64,000 nucleotides of DNA, from the NCBI GenBank assembly GCA_964530325.1, contig CAZHAX010000008.1, forward strand, positions 62,001 to 126,000. Direction: 5' to 3'. Source of the DNA: CAZHAX01 sp964530325. Its GTDB lineage: Bacteria > Chloroflexota > Anaerolineae > B4-G1. Shown piece after piece: positions 9,112 through 16,559 of the stretch. Within the stretch, counting starts at the first letter, position 1, and the number at the start of each line of letters is the position of its first letter. Under the pieces are notes generated by a model. That model did no database searches and was not told where the DNA came from. It saw only the letters and a list, made by a program, of their open reading frames with translations. The translations under genes and the position numbers were made by a program.

Positions 9112-10311
9112 CTATCCTTCCTTGATCCGTTGACCAAACCGTACGCCCAGCTCCTCACCGCGCTCGAGATCCTCGGAACTGGGGCCGCCGGCAAACTCCA
9201 GCGACTCGCAGAGCTCCCACTTGAGGGGTTCGATGAGGCGCTCGAAATCGCGCTGGGCACCGCCGCTCCAGCCGTAGCTGCCGAACCGGGCGGCAACCTT
9301 GTTGCGGATGCGCTTGTGGCTCGCGGCCGCCAGCACCTGGGCGACAGGCGGGAAGAGCGAGCCTTCGTAGGTCGGCGCACCGACCATCACCCCGCGGTAG
9401 GCCCAGAGGGACGGAAGGATGTAGCTGACGTGCGTACGTGCCGCGTCGAAGATGTTGACAGGCACGCCCTGTGAGGCGATCCCCTGGGCCACCGCGTTCA
9501 TCATCCGCTCTGTATTGCCGTACATCGAGCCGTAGACCAGCGTTGCGCCAACTTCGGCCGGCCCAGTCGCATACTCGGCCCATTTGCGGTACAGCTGAAC
9601 GATCTTGGCCGGATGGTCACGCCAGACCAGACCATGCGATGGCGCGACGACAGCGACCGGAACGTCGGCCAGCTTGTCGATCGCCTTGAGCGCCGCCTGG
9701 CTAAACAGGGCCACGATGTTGACGTAGTAGCGTAGAGCCTCGCGCTCGTAGAACGGCAGATCAGCACAGTCGCCGTCGAACAGCACCCCTTCCAGGGCCC
9801 CGTAGCTGCCGAAGGCATCGCAGGAGAAGAGGATCTGGCTGCTGTCGTCGTAGGTCATCATCGTCTCAGGCCAGTGGACGAAGGGAGTGGAGAAGAAGGT
9901 CAGTTTCCGCCCGCCGAGCGAGAGCGATTCCCCGTCAGCAACCACGCGTATGCCGTCAGCTATCCCGTAGAAGTCGCTCAACATCGCCGCGGCCTTCTCC
10001 GTGCATACGATGGTGCTCTCTGTGGCAATCCGGCGCAGGGATCGCAGTACGCCGGTATGATCCGGCTCCATGTGGTTGACGATCACGTAGTCAAGCCCCG
10101 CGATGTCCGTGATCTGATCGATCTGGTCGAAGAACTCGTCCGTCTTGACCGCTTTGGCTAGGTCTATGATCGCCTTCTTGTCGTCGATCGCGAGGTAGGA
10201 GTTGTAAGACACTCCCTCTGGAGTAATCGGCCACAAGCCCTCGAAGAGATCGGTCGTCCGATCGTTGACGCCGATCCAGTAAACGCCGGGGGATATCTGA
10301 ACAGGATGCAC
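9112..10311 (-). CDS. Flavodiiron protein (FprA / A-type flavoprotein)
   Basis: A 399-residue two-domain flavodiiron protein that reduces O2 to water and/or NO to N2O with electrons from rubredoxin. The metallo-beta-lactamase domain carries all six canonical di-iron ligands at canonical positions: His80, Glu82, Asp84 (HMEPDH), His146 (FVHWPE), Asp165 (CDAFG) and His226 (PSHGLVW). The flavodoxin domain from about residue 250 has the FMN phosphate loop GSMYGNTE. The start is GTG 10311, 8 bases after the stop of the rubrerythrin-like gene. No fused rubredoxin or reductase domain is present; the rubredoxin at 12040-12201 is a likely partner. Confidence 0.96.
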   Translation of the reverse strand: MHPVQISPGVYWIGVNDRTTDLFEGLWPITPEGVSYNSYLAIDDKKAIIDLAKAVKTDEFFDQIDQITDIAGLDYVIVNHMEPDHTGVLRSLRRIATESTIVCTEKAAAMLSDFYGIADGIRVVADGESLSLGGRKLTFFSTPFVHWPETMMTYDDSSQILFSCDAFGSYGALEGVLFDGDCADLPFYEREALRYYVNIVALFSQAALKAIDKLADVPVAVVAPSHGLVWRDHPAKIVQLYRKWAEYATGPAEVGATLVYGSMYGNTERMMNAVAQGIASQGVPVNIFDAARTHVSYILPSLWAYRGVMVGAPTYEGSLFPPVAQVLAAASHKRIRNKVAARFGSYGWSGGAQRDFERLIEPLKWELCESLEFAGGPSSEDLERGEELGVRFGQRIKEG

Positions 10312-10319
10312 GCCGCCCC

Positions 10320-10787
10320 CTACAGGAAGCCGGCCAGCCGACGAAGATGCCGCTTCTCTTCGCGGATCACCCCGTCCACAGCATCTCGCTGGGACTGGCT
10401 GACCATCTCGCGCAGGTCGTAGAAGAAGAGCATCGTGTCCTTCTCGAAGCCCATGGCCACGCGGAGGGCGGAGACGCGGTCTGTGGCCTTCTTGGCCGCG
10501 GCGAGTGCCTTGTCCGGCCCGGAGAACAGGGCGTTGTCCAGCGCAGCAGTCACGTAGGCGCGATACTCCTCCTCCTCCGTAGGCGGCAAGTCCCGGGAGG
10601 TCCCCAGACCATCCAGCATGCGCTGGAAGACCCTGTAGTGGGAACGCTCCTGCAGCGCCAGATCTTCGAAGAGCTCTTTGATGTCGGGCTCGGACGCCTC
10701 CTTCGCAGCCGCCTTGTAGAACGTCTCTCCGTTCAGCTCGATCTCCTTAGCCATCTCGAGCGCTTCTGCGGCGGTGAACACAGCCAT
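10320..10787 (-). CDS. Rubrerythrin-like ferritin-like di-iron protein
   Basis: 155 residues of a four-helix ferritin-like domain. Likely di-iron ligands are in ELNGETFY, ALQERSHYRVF, GFEKDTMLFFYDL and REEKRHLRRL, the spacing seen in rubrerythrins. There is no C-terminal rubredoxin domain, so it is an erythrin-only form needing an external donor such as rubredoxin. I start at ATG 10787, which has AAGGGAG seven bases upstream; a longer frame to 10898 has no ribosome site. It lies between superoxide reductase and flavodiiron genes, consistent with peroxide reduction. Confidence 0.85.
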   Translation of the reverse strand: MAVFTAAEALEMAKEIELNGETFYKAAAKEASEPDIKELFEDLALQERSHYRVFQRMLDGLGTSRDLPPTEEEEYRAYVTAALDNALFSGPDKALAAAKKATDRVSALRVAMGFEKDTMLFFYDLREMVSQSQRDAVDGVIREEKRHLRRLAGFL

Positions 10788-10807
10788 GGTACTCCCTTCA
10801 AGAGACG

Positions 10808-10874
10808 AGGGCGTGGCCCTCAACAGGCCGGGAGCGGAACGCAGAGCGTCAGCAGCGGCTGCAGCGCCGCTCCC
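10808..10874 (-). other. Structured intercistronic region
   Basis: Between superoxide reductase and the rubrerythrin-like gene, two inverted repeats are visible: GAGGGC/GCCCTC (10808-10822) and an 8-base pair GGGAGCGG (10830-10837) / CCGCTCCC (10867-10874) enclosing further G+C-rich pairing. There is no U tract, so an mRNA-processing or stability element is more likely than a terminator. Confidence 0.3.
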
Positions 10875-10924
10875 AGATTGACGCACGCCGGCCCTCACGT
10901 CAGGCCCGGTCTGCGCGATCCAGC

Positions 10925-11323
10925 CTAGCTGAGCTTGATCTCCCTACTGCTTTCCCAAAGGCCGTGGATGTTGCAGTAGGCAAGCGCGTAGATCGTGCCC
11001 GGCTCACTGACGGTGAGTGATACAGTTCCGGAGTGTCCTGTGTGGACCGGCCCCTGGTTCGGTCCGGCGACCGACTCGCCGTGGGCGTTGAAGTCGATGC
11101 GTCCTACGTCGTACGTGAACTTGCCGCCCTCCGGTTGGAAGTAGACCCCGATCCAACGGATGTGATGTTCGGTTGTGTTGGGATGGGCGATCTCCTTCCC
11201 GACGCCAACGTGGACCTCGAAGGGCACGCCGGCCTGCACCTCATCCGGACACTCAATGACCGGGACGTGCTTCTCCTTCTTCCAGTCGGCCTGCTGGATC
11301 CGTTCTCCCAGTCTGGCCGTCAT
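10925..11323 (-). CDS. Superoxide reductase (neelaredoxin, class II)
   Basis: 132 residues of the desulfoferrodoxin/neelaredoxin fold, which reduces superoxide to H2O2 without releasing O2. The active-site set is complete: the Glu-Lys-His motif at 17-19 with the catalytic lysine, His47 (IAHPNT), His53/54 (TEHHI), and Cys117 with His120 (CNIHGLWES). The N-terminal desulforedoxin Fe(Cys)4 domain of class I enzymes is absent. The start overlaps the stop of the Dps-like gene by 4 bases. A rubredoxin (12040-12201) is a plausible donor. Confidence 0.95.
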   Translation of the reverse strand: MTARLGERIQQADWKKEKHVPVIECPDEVQAGVPFEVHVGVGKEIAHPNTTEHHIRWIGVYFQPEGGKFTYDVGRIDFNAHGESVAGPNQGPVHTGHSGTVSLTVSEPGTIYALAYCNIHGLWESSREIKLS

Positions 11324-11817
11324 TTCCCGCCCTTCATCAGCTGGATGTCCTCGGCGATCGCCTGCAGGTCTTCTTCATGCTCGACCTCGTCCGACAGGAT
11401 CTCCAGCGCCATGGCGTAGGTGATCGGGTCCTTGCCCTGCGTGAGCTCCGTCAGCCCCTGGTACACGCCTATCGCGCACTGCTCGCCCTTGATGTTCTGC
11501 TCCAGGAGCACCTCGACATGTGGATCAGAGGGGACCTCGTAGCCGCAGGTGGTAACCTCGTACCAGTCCTTGGGCGAAAGCAGGATGTCCCCACCCAGCT
11601 GCACTATCCTCTCCGCAAGCAGGCCGGCGTGACGCAGCTCGTCGTCTGCGTGCTCCAGCAGTTCGGCGGCGACGTTGCTCCTGGCAGGTCCTTTGGCGAT
11701 AATCGCTCCTACCCAGTACTGGTAGTAGGCCAGCCATTCGTCCGCCAGGGCTTTGTTCAGCTTCTTGATCAGCCCTCCAACATCCGTGCCTACAATCTCG
11801 CGTCCCTTCGTTCCCAT
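11320..11817 (-). CDS. Dps-like ferritin-fold protein (DPSL-type)
   Basis: 165 residues of ferritin-like fold with ligands in LADEWLAYYQYW, EHADDELRHA, EQNIKGEQCA and LSDEVEHEEDL. It resembles archaeal/anaerobe Dps-like (DPSL) proteins, which store iron while consuming peroxide and carry a cysteine pair near the metal site; here Cys91 (TTCGYEVP) and Cys114 (GEQCAIG) sit at comparable spacing. The ATG at 11817 has a GGGAGGGAG upstream. It heads the dpsl-sor-rubrerythrin-fdp series. Classification as DPSL rather than bacterioferritin rests on the cysteines and length and needs a profile search. Confidence 0.82.
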   Translation of the reverse strand: MGTKGREIVGTDVGGLIKKLNKALADEWLAYYQYWVGAIIAKGPARSNVAAELLEHADDELRHAGLLAERIVQLGGDILLSPKDWYEVTTCGYEVPSDPHVEVLLEQNIKGEQCAIGVYQGLTELTQGKDPITYAMALEILSDEVEHEEDLQAIAEDIQLMKGGK

Positions 11818-11895
11818 CTGGCTTCTCCCTCCCTGTGATGGTCATCGATCTCGTGCGCTGACTGCAATCGCTCGAGGTGCTTCCAAGATGTGGTC

Positions 11896-11924
11896 ATGTT
11901 ACTGCACATCAATCCGTTCTGCAA
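11896..11924 (-). promoter_or_regulatory. Candidate promoter of the oxidative-stress operon
   Basis: Minus-strand TTGCAG (11924-11919) and TAACAT (11901-11896) are spaced by 17 bases, about 80 bases before the Dps-like gene. The -10 box is imperfect. Confidence 0.4.
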
Positions 11925-11952
11925 CCTTCTCTAGCGCCGTCCGCATCGACAG

Positions 11953-11988
11953 AGAGACTGCTGTCTGCATGGCAAGGTAGCAGTCTCT
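11953..11988 (-). terminator. Hairpin downstream of rubredoxin
   Basis: A 10-base perfect stem (AGAGACTGCT / AGCAGTCTCT) with a 16-base loop lies about 50 bases after the rubredoxin stop. It could end the dnaJ-htrA-baeRF-rubredoxin transcript, but no U tract follows. Confidence 0.4.
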
Positions 11989-12039
11989 GAGCCTCTTACG
12001 CCGCGCCCGAAACTGGCACAGAGGTGAGCTGTCGAGGCC

Positions 12040-12201
12040 CTACACCAGCTCTTCGAACATGTCCTTCCCTACACCGCACTCAGGGCAAGTCCAATCGTCG
12101 GGGATGTCCTGAAAGGCCGTCCCCGGCTCGACTCCGCTGTCGGGATCGCCCACCTCCGGATCGTAGATATACCCGCACGCGGTGCACTCCCACTTGCTCA
12201 C
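12040..12201 (-). CDS. Rubredoxin
   Basis: A 53-residue electron carrier with the two Fe-binding motifs CTACGY and CPECGV, full family length. The start is GTG 12201, chosen because AGGAGG lies 7 bases upstream and the rubredoxin fold begins right there (SKWECTACGY); an ATG at 12234 would add an 11-residue tail of no family character. It is the likely electron donor for the neighbouring flavodiiron protein, rubrerythrin-like protein and superoxide reductase. It follows the eRF1-like gene by 67 bases. Confidence 0.95.
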   Translation of the reverse strand: MSKWECTACGYIYDPEVGDPDSGVEPGTAFQDIPDDWTCPECGVGKDMFEELV

Positions 12202-12268
12202 TGCGCTGCCTCCTGTAACGAGATGCCTGCACACGGACTCGGGCGGCGTAGCGCTCTACCCGACATGT

Positions 12269-13378
12269 CTAGTACCTTAGCAAAGCTCCCACGCCGAACT
12301 CGGCGATGCGAGCGTTATCTTCCACAATCTCGACGCGACCTCCGTCCTCGAGCACCTTCTTCACCAGGGCCTCCGCGGCATCTGGGATCTCCGCGAACTT
12401 GCCTGCGCAGAAGGGGCACGTCTTCAATGCCTGATCGGTGATGTAGCCGCAGCCGCTGCACTCATACCCCGGCCTGCGGTAGCCGCGGCTCAAGACGAGA
12501 GTTTGAATCCGCCCTTCGTGGGCGGCGCCGAGAGTATCCGCCAGACGGATCGCGCCACCCCGCCCTTTCGCCGCTGCGGTGAAGACAGCATCGACGAGGG
12601 CGCTCTCACGCTCGACCTCCATGTCCCGGATTAGGTCGAGTGACCGCTCTCTGATGTCGGGCAGAGGGGTGTTCTCGTCCGCGCTGATGGTGCCAATCAG
12701 CGAGTCCTGCAGCCGCTTGGGCAGAGCCTCAGCGAACTGCGCGGCGGTCCGCTCCGTGGCCCCAATGATCAGCCGTTCTGGCTTGTGCGCGCTCCAGACG
12801 CGGCGCGTGGCCTTCGCGGCCTCTCGGATGTTCCGCCGCACAGCCTCTCCCTCACGCTGGCTGGTGACGACCGACCCGCCACGGCCACCGTAGCCGCCAC
12901 GTGAGCCTCGCCCCCGCTTGAGCCTGCGCACCTCCTCGCCCACGATCTCCTCTTCAGCCCTGAGCTCTCCCATCTCGTAGACCAGTAGCCGCGCACCCCG
13001 GCGGTCCACGATCGCCACGCAGTACCGGCCGTAGGCCTCGACAAGCGCAGCCAACGGCCACACGTAGGGCCTGTTGGCCACCGTCACGGCGGAGGCGACG
13101 GGCACGGCGAGCGGATAGACTCGCCAGAAGCCATCCGCCTCGCAGGAGAACACAGCCACGCCGCGGCCGGACCAATCATACTCGTGGTTGAAGAACACCT
13201 GCACGGCCTCGACGTCCTCCCGGCTCGCCGCAGCCGATGCCTGTTTCAGCAGACGCCGCAGCTCGAGACGGTACTCGTCGCTGCTCTGTTCTCTAGGGTC
13301 GAGGTTCAAGTAGAGGCTGATCATCGACGCCGAGGGCTCGTAGGCAGCCAGTTCCTTCAGGTCTCTCTCTCCAAACAT
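12269..13378 (-). CDS. eRF1-like protein (bacterial archaeo-eukaryotic release factor family)
   Basis: 369 residues with the three-part layout of archaeo-eukaryotic release factors as found in bacteria (baeRF). Where eRF1 has its GGQ loop, this protein has a Gly/Arg-rich loop at about residues 152-169 (RGRGSRGGYGGRGG), without GGQ, followed by a basic amphipathic helix. The C-terminal domain (about 270-369) holds a zinc ribbon with Cys307, 310, 321 and 324 (CSGCGY, CPFCAG) and ends in an eRF1 domain-3-like part. Known relatives are linked to ribosome-rescue or tRNA/peptidyl-tRNA cleavage (Vms1-like); that role here is inferred. It follows htrA by 33 bases in what looks like a protein-quality operon. 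Confidence 0.78.
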   Translation of the reverse strand: MFGERDLKELAAYEPSASMISLYLNLDPREQSSDEYRLELRRLLKQASAAASREDVEAVQVFFNHEYDWSGRGVAVFSCEADGFWRVYPLAVPVASAVTVANRPYVWPLAALVEAYGRYCVAIVDRRGARLLVYEMGELRAEEEIVGEEVRRLKRGRGSRGGYGGRGGSVVTSQREGEAVRRNIREAAKATRRVWSAHKPERLIIGATERTAAQFAEALPKRLQDSLIGTISADENTPLPDIRERSLDLIRDMEVERESALVDAVFTAAAKGRGGAIRLADTLGAAHEGRIQTLVLSRGYRRPGYECSGCGYITDQALKTCPFCAGKFAEIPDAAEALVKKVLEDGGRVEIVEDNARIAEFGVGALLRY

Positions 13379-13411
13379 GGTTATGCGACCTCTGGACGCA
13401 TAAGCAGTTGC

Positions 13412-14566
13412 CTAGGGCCTCTGGCCCAGCGTCACGGGGATCTGGAGTTCCTGGTCGTCCCGGAGCACAGTCAGCACCACAGTCTGGCCCACCTCTCCCT
13501 CGCGCACCAGCCACAGCACCAGGTCATCGAAGTCGCGAAGCCGGTGATCGCCAATTGCCGTGATGATGTCTCCTCCCGCAGCGATCGGGATACCCTGGAC
13601 AACAACCTCGCGATCGCCGCCCTGCAGGCCGGCGTCGGCCGCACCCGTCCCGGGACGGACGTCGGCCACAAGCACTCCGCTGCTGACCGGAAGACCGAGT
13701 GGCCCGGCTAGCTCAGCCATCGACAGGGCGGTAACGCCCGTGACACCCAGGTAGGGATAGGCGTATTCTCCATCGGAGATGAGGCTGGGCGCGACCCGCT
13801 TGACCGTGTCAACGGGCACGGCGAAGGCAAGGCCGATAGGATAGCCATCCGGCGCGGCGATCGCCGTCGTCACTCCGACCACGTTCCCCTGCAGGTCGAG
13901 AAGCGGCCCACCCGAGTTGCCGAAGTAGATGGCGGCATCCGTCTGGATGATGTCGGGGTTCTGGAAACTGGCGGTCTCGTCCGCCGTGGCCGGGAGGTTA
14001 CGGTGCAGCGCACTCACCACGCCCAGCGTCATCGTGCCCTCCAGGCCGGCGGGGTTGCCGATGGAGACGATACGTTGCCCCACGCGCAGAGAGCTCGAGT
14101 CGCCCAGTGGCAGAGGGACCAGGAGCTCTGCCTCCACATCGACCTTGATCACCGCCAGGTCCGCGTCCGGATCCGTCCCCAGAACCTCCGCCGTGGCAAT
14201 GCTGCCGCTGTTGAACGTGACCTGAAGTGAGTCGGCCGTACTGACGACGTGCTCGTTCGTGACTATGTGCCCATCCATGTCAATGACGAAACCCGACCCA
14301 GTGGCCAGGGGCACGAGGTCTTCCCCGTCGCTGACAAACACCTTGATGAAGACGACACCGGGGACCGCCCGCTCATAGAGGTTGACAAGCAACTCATCCC
14401 CGCTGTCCAGCTGGTCGCCTCCGCTCACGCGCGTCGGAGTAGCGGGCACACGCTCGCCCTCCGCGGGGGTTGTAGGCCCCCCCAACAGGCCGGCCCCGGT
14501 GCAGACGCAGCCCAGCGCGCACAGCGCAACTGCGGCCAGTGCCACTCGATTCCAGTTACTTCCCAC
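13412..14566 (-). CDS. HtrA/DegP-type serine protease with PDZ domain, probable lipoprotein
   Basis: 384 residues. A signal peptide with a lipobox-like ALGC (Cys20) and a Thr/Pro-rich linker precede a trypsin-like domain with catalytic His106 (TNEHVV), Asp136 (DADLAVI) and Ser218 (GNSGGPLL). A single PDZ domain occupies about 270-380. It would act outside the membrane on misfolded proteins. The start is GTG 14566, 11 bases inside the end of dnaJ, which implies coupling to the chaperone gene. Confidence 0.92.
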   Translation of the reverse strand: MGSNWNRVALAAVALCALGCVCTGAGLLGGPTTPAEGERVPATPTRVSGGDQLDSGDELLVNLYERAVPGVVFIKVFVSDGEDLVPLATGSGFVIDMDGHIVTNEHVVSTADSLQVTFNSGSIATAEVLGTDPDADLAVIKVDVEAELLVPLPLGDSSSLRVGQRIVSIGNPAGLEGTMTLGVVSALHRNLPATADETASFQNPDIIQTDAAIYFGNSGGPLLDLQGNVVGVTTAIAAPDGYPIGLAFAVPVDTVKRVAPSLISDGEYAYPYLGVTGVTALSMAELAGPLGLPVSSGVLVADVRPGTGAADAGLQGGDREVVVQGIPIAAGGDIITAIGDHRLRDFDDLVLWLVREGEVGQTVVLTVLRDDQELQIPVTLGQRP

Positions 14567-15512
14567 CCTTGGCCTTTCCTCCCTTGCCGGCGAGTTCCTC
14601 GAAGAGCTCCCGCTCGCGGTTGCTCAGCTTGTCCGGCACCTTCACGCGCACTGTAGCGAGCAGGTCTCCATGCTGCTTCGGGCTGCTAGGCTTCGGCATG
14701 CCCTTGCCCCGCAGGCGGAAGACCTTGCCGCCGCTCGTGCCCGCCGGGATCTTCAGCGCAACCTCCCCGTTCAACATCCGGATGCGGGTCTCACCGCCCA
14801 GGACGGCCGTGTACAGGTCGACCTCGACGCCGCAGCGAAGGTCGTCCCCATCCCGCTCGAACTTCCTGTGCGGCTTCACAGACACGTTGAGATAGAGATC
14901 GCCGGCCGGCCCTCCGCCATACGAGGCCGTGCCCTTTCCTTTGACCCGGATCCGCGAGCCAGTCCTCGCCCCCGGTGGTATCTTGACCCGGATGCGACTC
15001 CCGTCGCTCTCCAGCAGGCGAGTAGTACCGTTGAACGCCTCCTCCAGATCGATCTCGACATTCGCCTCGAGATCTCGGCCGGGTTGCACGCGGCCCTGCC
15101 TTCCTCGAGCGCCTCCCCCGCCGGCCATCCCCCCAAAGATCGTCTGGAAGAAGTCGGAGAATGCGCCTCCGGCTCCGCCGAACAGGTCACCGAGATCGCC
15201 CTGCCACTCGAAGCGCACTCCCCCCGGCGCGCCGCCGGCCCACTGGGACCAGTCAAAGCTGCCGGGGTCACGACCCATGCGCTGCCAGCGCTGGTAGTTG
15301 GCGCCGAGCTGATCATACTTGACCCGCTTCTCGGGATCGCCCAGCACTTCGTGCGCCTCGTTGATCTCCTTGAAGCGCTCCTCGGCCTGCTGGTCCCCGG
15401 GATTGACGTCGGGATGGAATTCGCGGGCCAGTCGGCGGTAGGCCCGCTTGATATCTTTGTCACTGGCGTTGCGATCAACGCCCAGCACTTTGTAGTAGTC
15501 CCGGTACTCCAT
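14556..15512 (-). CDS. cbpA: DnaJ-type co-chaperone (CbpA-like, no zinc finger)
   Basis: 318 residues: an N-terminal J domain with HPD at 33-35 (EFHPDVNPG), a Gly/Phe-rich and Trp-containing linker (about 75-130), and two beta-sandwich substrate-binding domains (about 140-300) ending in a Lys/Gly tail. The four CxxCxGxG repeats of classical DnaJ are absent, as in CbpA. It would stimulate DnaK, which is not in this window. The ATG at 15512 follows GGGAGCGAG, and a strong promoter lies 40-70 bases upstream. Confidence 0.92.
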   Translation of the reverse strand: MEYRDYYKVLGVDRNASDKDIKRAYRRLAREFHPDVNPGDQQAEERFKEINEAHEVLGDPEKRVKYDQLGANYQRWQRMGRDPGSFDWSQWAGGAPGGVRFEWQGDLGDLFGGAGGAFSDFFQTIFGGMAGGGGARGRQGRVQPGRDLEANVEIDLEEAFNGTTRLLESDGSRIRVKIPPGARTGSRIRVKGKGTASYGGGPAGDLYLNVSVKPHRKFERDGDDLRCGVEVDLYTAVLGGETRIRMLNGEVALKIPAGTSGGKVFRLRGKGMPKPSSPKQHGDLLATVRVKVPDKLSNRERELFEELAGKGGKAKGGK

Positions 15513-15550
15513 AGGTCTCGCTCCCTCGCAGGACTGCGAGAGTGCTCTGG

Positions 15551-15579
15551 ATTCTAATGCGGATCGGAGCCGCTGTCAA
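15551..15579 (-). promoter_or_regulatory. Promoter of the dnaJ-htrA operon
   Basis: Minus-strand TTGACA (15579-15574) and TAGAAT (15556-15551) with a 17-base spacer. No CIRCE-type heat-shock operator is seen next to it. Confidence 0.7.
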
Positions 15580-15631
15580 GACCTGCTCGCGAAGAGGCCC
15601 GCCGAACTCCCATCTCGCCGGCCTACGACAG

Positions 15632-15657
15632 AGCGGCGGGCCGTTCGGCCCGCCGCT
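15632..15657 (-). terminator. Terminator-like hairpin after rplY
   Basis: An 11-base G+C-rich stem (AGCGGCGGGCC / GGCCCGCCGCT) with a 4-base loop lies about 30 bases after the L25 stop. The downstream U tract is weak. Confidence 0.55.
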
Positions 15658-15686
15658 GTTGACGTTCTTGCCTTGCCCGTCCGAAG

Positions 15687-16379
15687 CTATTCCTCTCCAG
15701 CCTCTTCCTCGGCAGCCGCTTCCTCGGCTTCTTCCTCGGGGATCTCGCCCTCCTCGCCCTCGGGCAGGATTTCCTCCACCTCCGGACCGATCGGGATGAC
15801 CTCCTCCTCCGCCAGCGGAGCCACCCGAACGACTGTCTCCTCCGGGTCGGTCAGGACGTCGATACCGGCCGGGATTGCCAGATCCGCGACCATGATCGCG
15901 TCGTCCACCTGGAGCAGCGTGGATAGGTCGACCTCGATCGAATCGACCAGGTCGCCGGGTAGACATTCCACCTCTATCGACGAGAGGCCATGCAGCAGGA
16001 TGCCCTCGTTCTTGGTGATGATCGGTGACTCGCCCACAACCGCGAGCGGAACCTCGGCCGTGAGCCTCTCGGTCATCAGGACGCGGTAGAGATCGACGTG
16101 GAGGACAGTGCCCCTGATCGGATCTCGCTGTACCTCGCGGACGAGGGCCATCTCGGGCGCCTTCTTGCCCTCGACGTTCACGCTGATCAGCTGGCTACCG
16201 CCGACCTGCGAGAGAACGCGGCTGAGAACCCTCTCATCGAATTGGAGAGATAGCGAGTCGAACTCGCGCCCGTACAGTACGCCGGGCACAAATCCCTCCC
16301 GGCGAAGCTCCTTGACCTGCTTGCCAGTGACCGTCCGCTCGTCGGCCGCCAGCTGCACACCTTGTTCCTGCTGAGCCAT
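15687..16379 (-). CDS. rplY: Ribosomal protein L25, long CTC form
   Basis: 230 residues. The N-terminal L25 domain (about 5-95) binds 5S rRNA (ERTVTGKQVKELRREGFVPGVLYG, shown here only in part by VPGVLYG and DPIRGTVLHVDLYRV). The TL5/CTC beta domain (about 100-190) follows, ending in a Glu/Ala-rich acidic tail (about 190-230). I start at ATG 16379 because GGAGG lies 6 bases upstream; the in-frame ATG at 16496 overlaps the -35 element of the promoter. It is a single-gene unit divergent from the lipid-kinase gene. Confidence 0.95.
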   Translation of the reverse strand: MAQQEQGVQLAADERTVTGKQVKELRREGFVPGVLYGREFDSLSLQFDERVLSRVLSQVGGSQLISVNVEGKKAPEMALVREVQRDPIRGTVLHVDLYRVLMTERLTAEVPLAVVGESPIITKNEGILLHGLSSIEVECLPGDLVDSIEVDLSTLLQVDDAIMVADLAIPAGIDVLTDPEETVVRVAPLAEEEVIPIGPEVEEILPEGEEGEIPEEEAEEAAAEEEAGEE

Positions 16380-16467
16380 GCGATACCTCCACCCGAACAC
16401 CCGGCTCACCGCCGGGCCGTACTCGGAGCGAAGGGCGCGAGCCAGGACTCGCGCCCAATGCGGCGCT

Positions 16468-16496
16468 ATTCTATCGCAAACTGGCCCTTTCGTCAA
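16468..16496 (-). promoter_or_regulatory. Promoter of rplY
   Basis: Minus-strand TTGACG (16496-16491) and TAGAAT (16473-16468) with a 17-base spacer, about 90 bases before the L25 ATG. It is back to back with the plus-strand promoter at 16520-16548. Confidence 0.7.
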
Positions 16497-16519
16497 GCGA
16501 GAGTGCCGCCCGACACAGC

Positions 16520-16548
16520 TTGCCGCCCGGGACGATCTAGGCTATCAT
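16520..16548 (+). promoter_or_regulatory. Promoter giving a nearly leaderless lipid-kinase mRNA
   Basis: TTGCCG (16520-16525) and TATCAT (16543-16548) are spaced by 17 bases. Transcription would start at about 16554-16556, only about 4-6 bases before the ATG at 16560, and no Shine-Dalgarno sequence precedes that ATG. Confidence 0.6.
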
Positions 16549-16559
16549 AGCCTGCAGCC

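Noticed and set aside
15513..15550. CIRCE-like operator at the dnaJ promoter
   Set aside because: AGAGCACTCTCGCAG recalls the CIRCE arm, but the second arm and spacing are missing.
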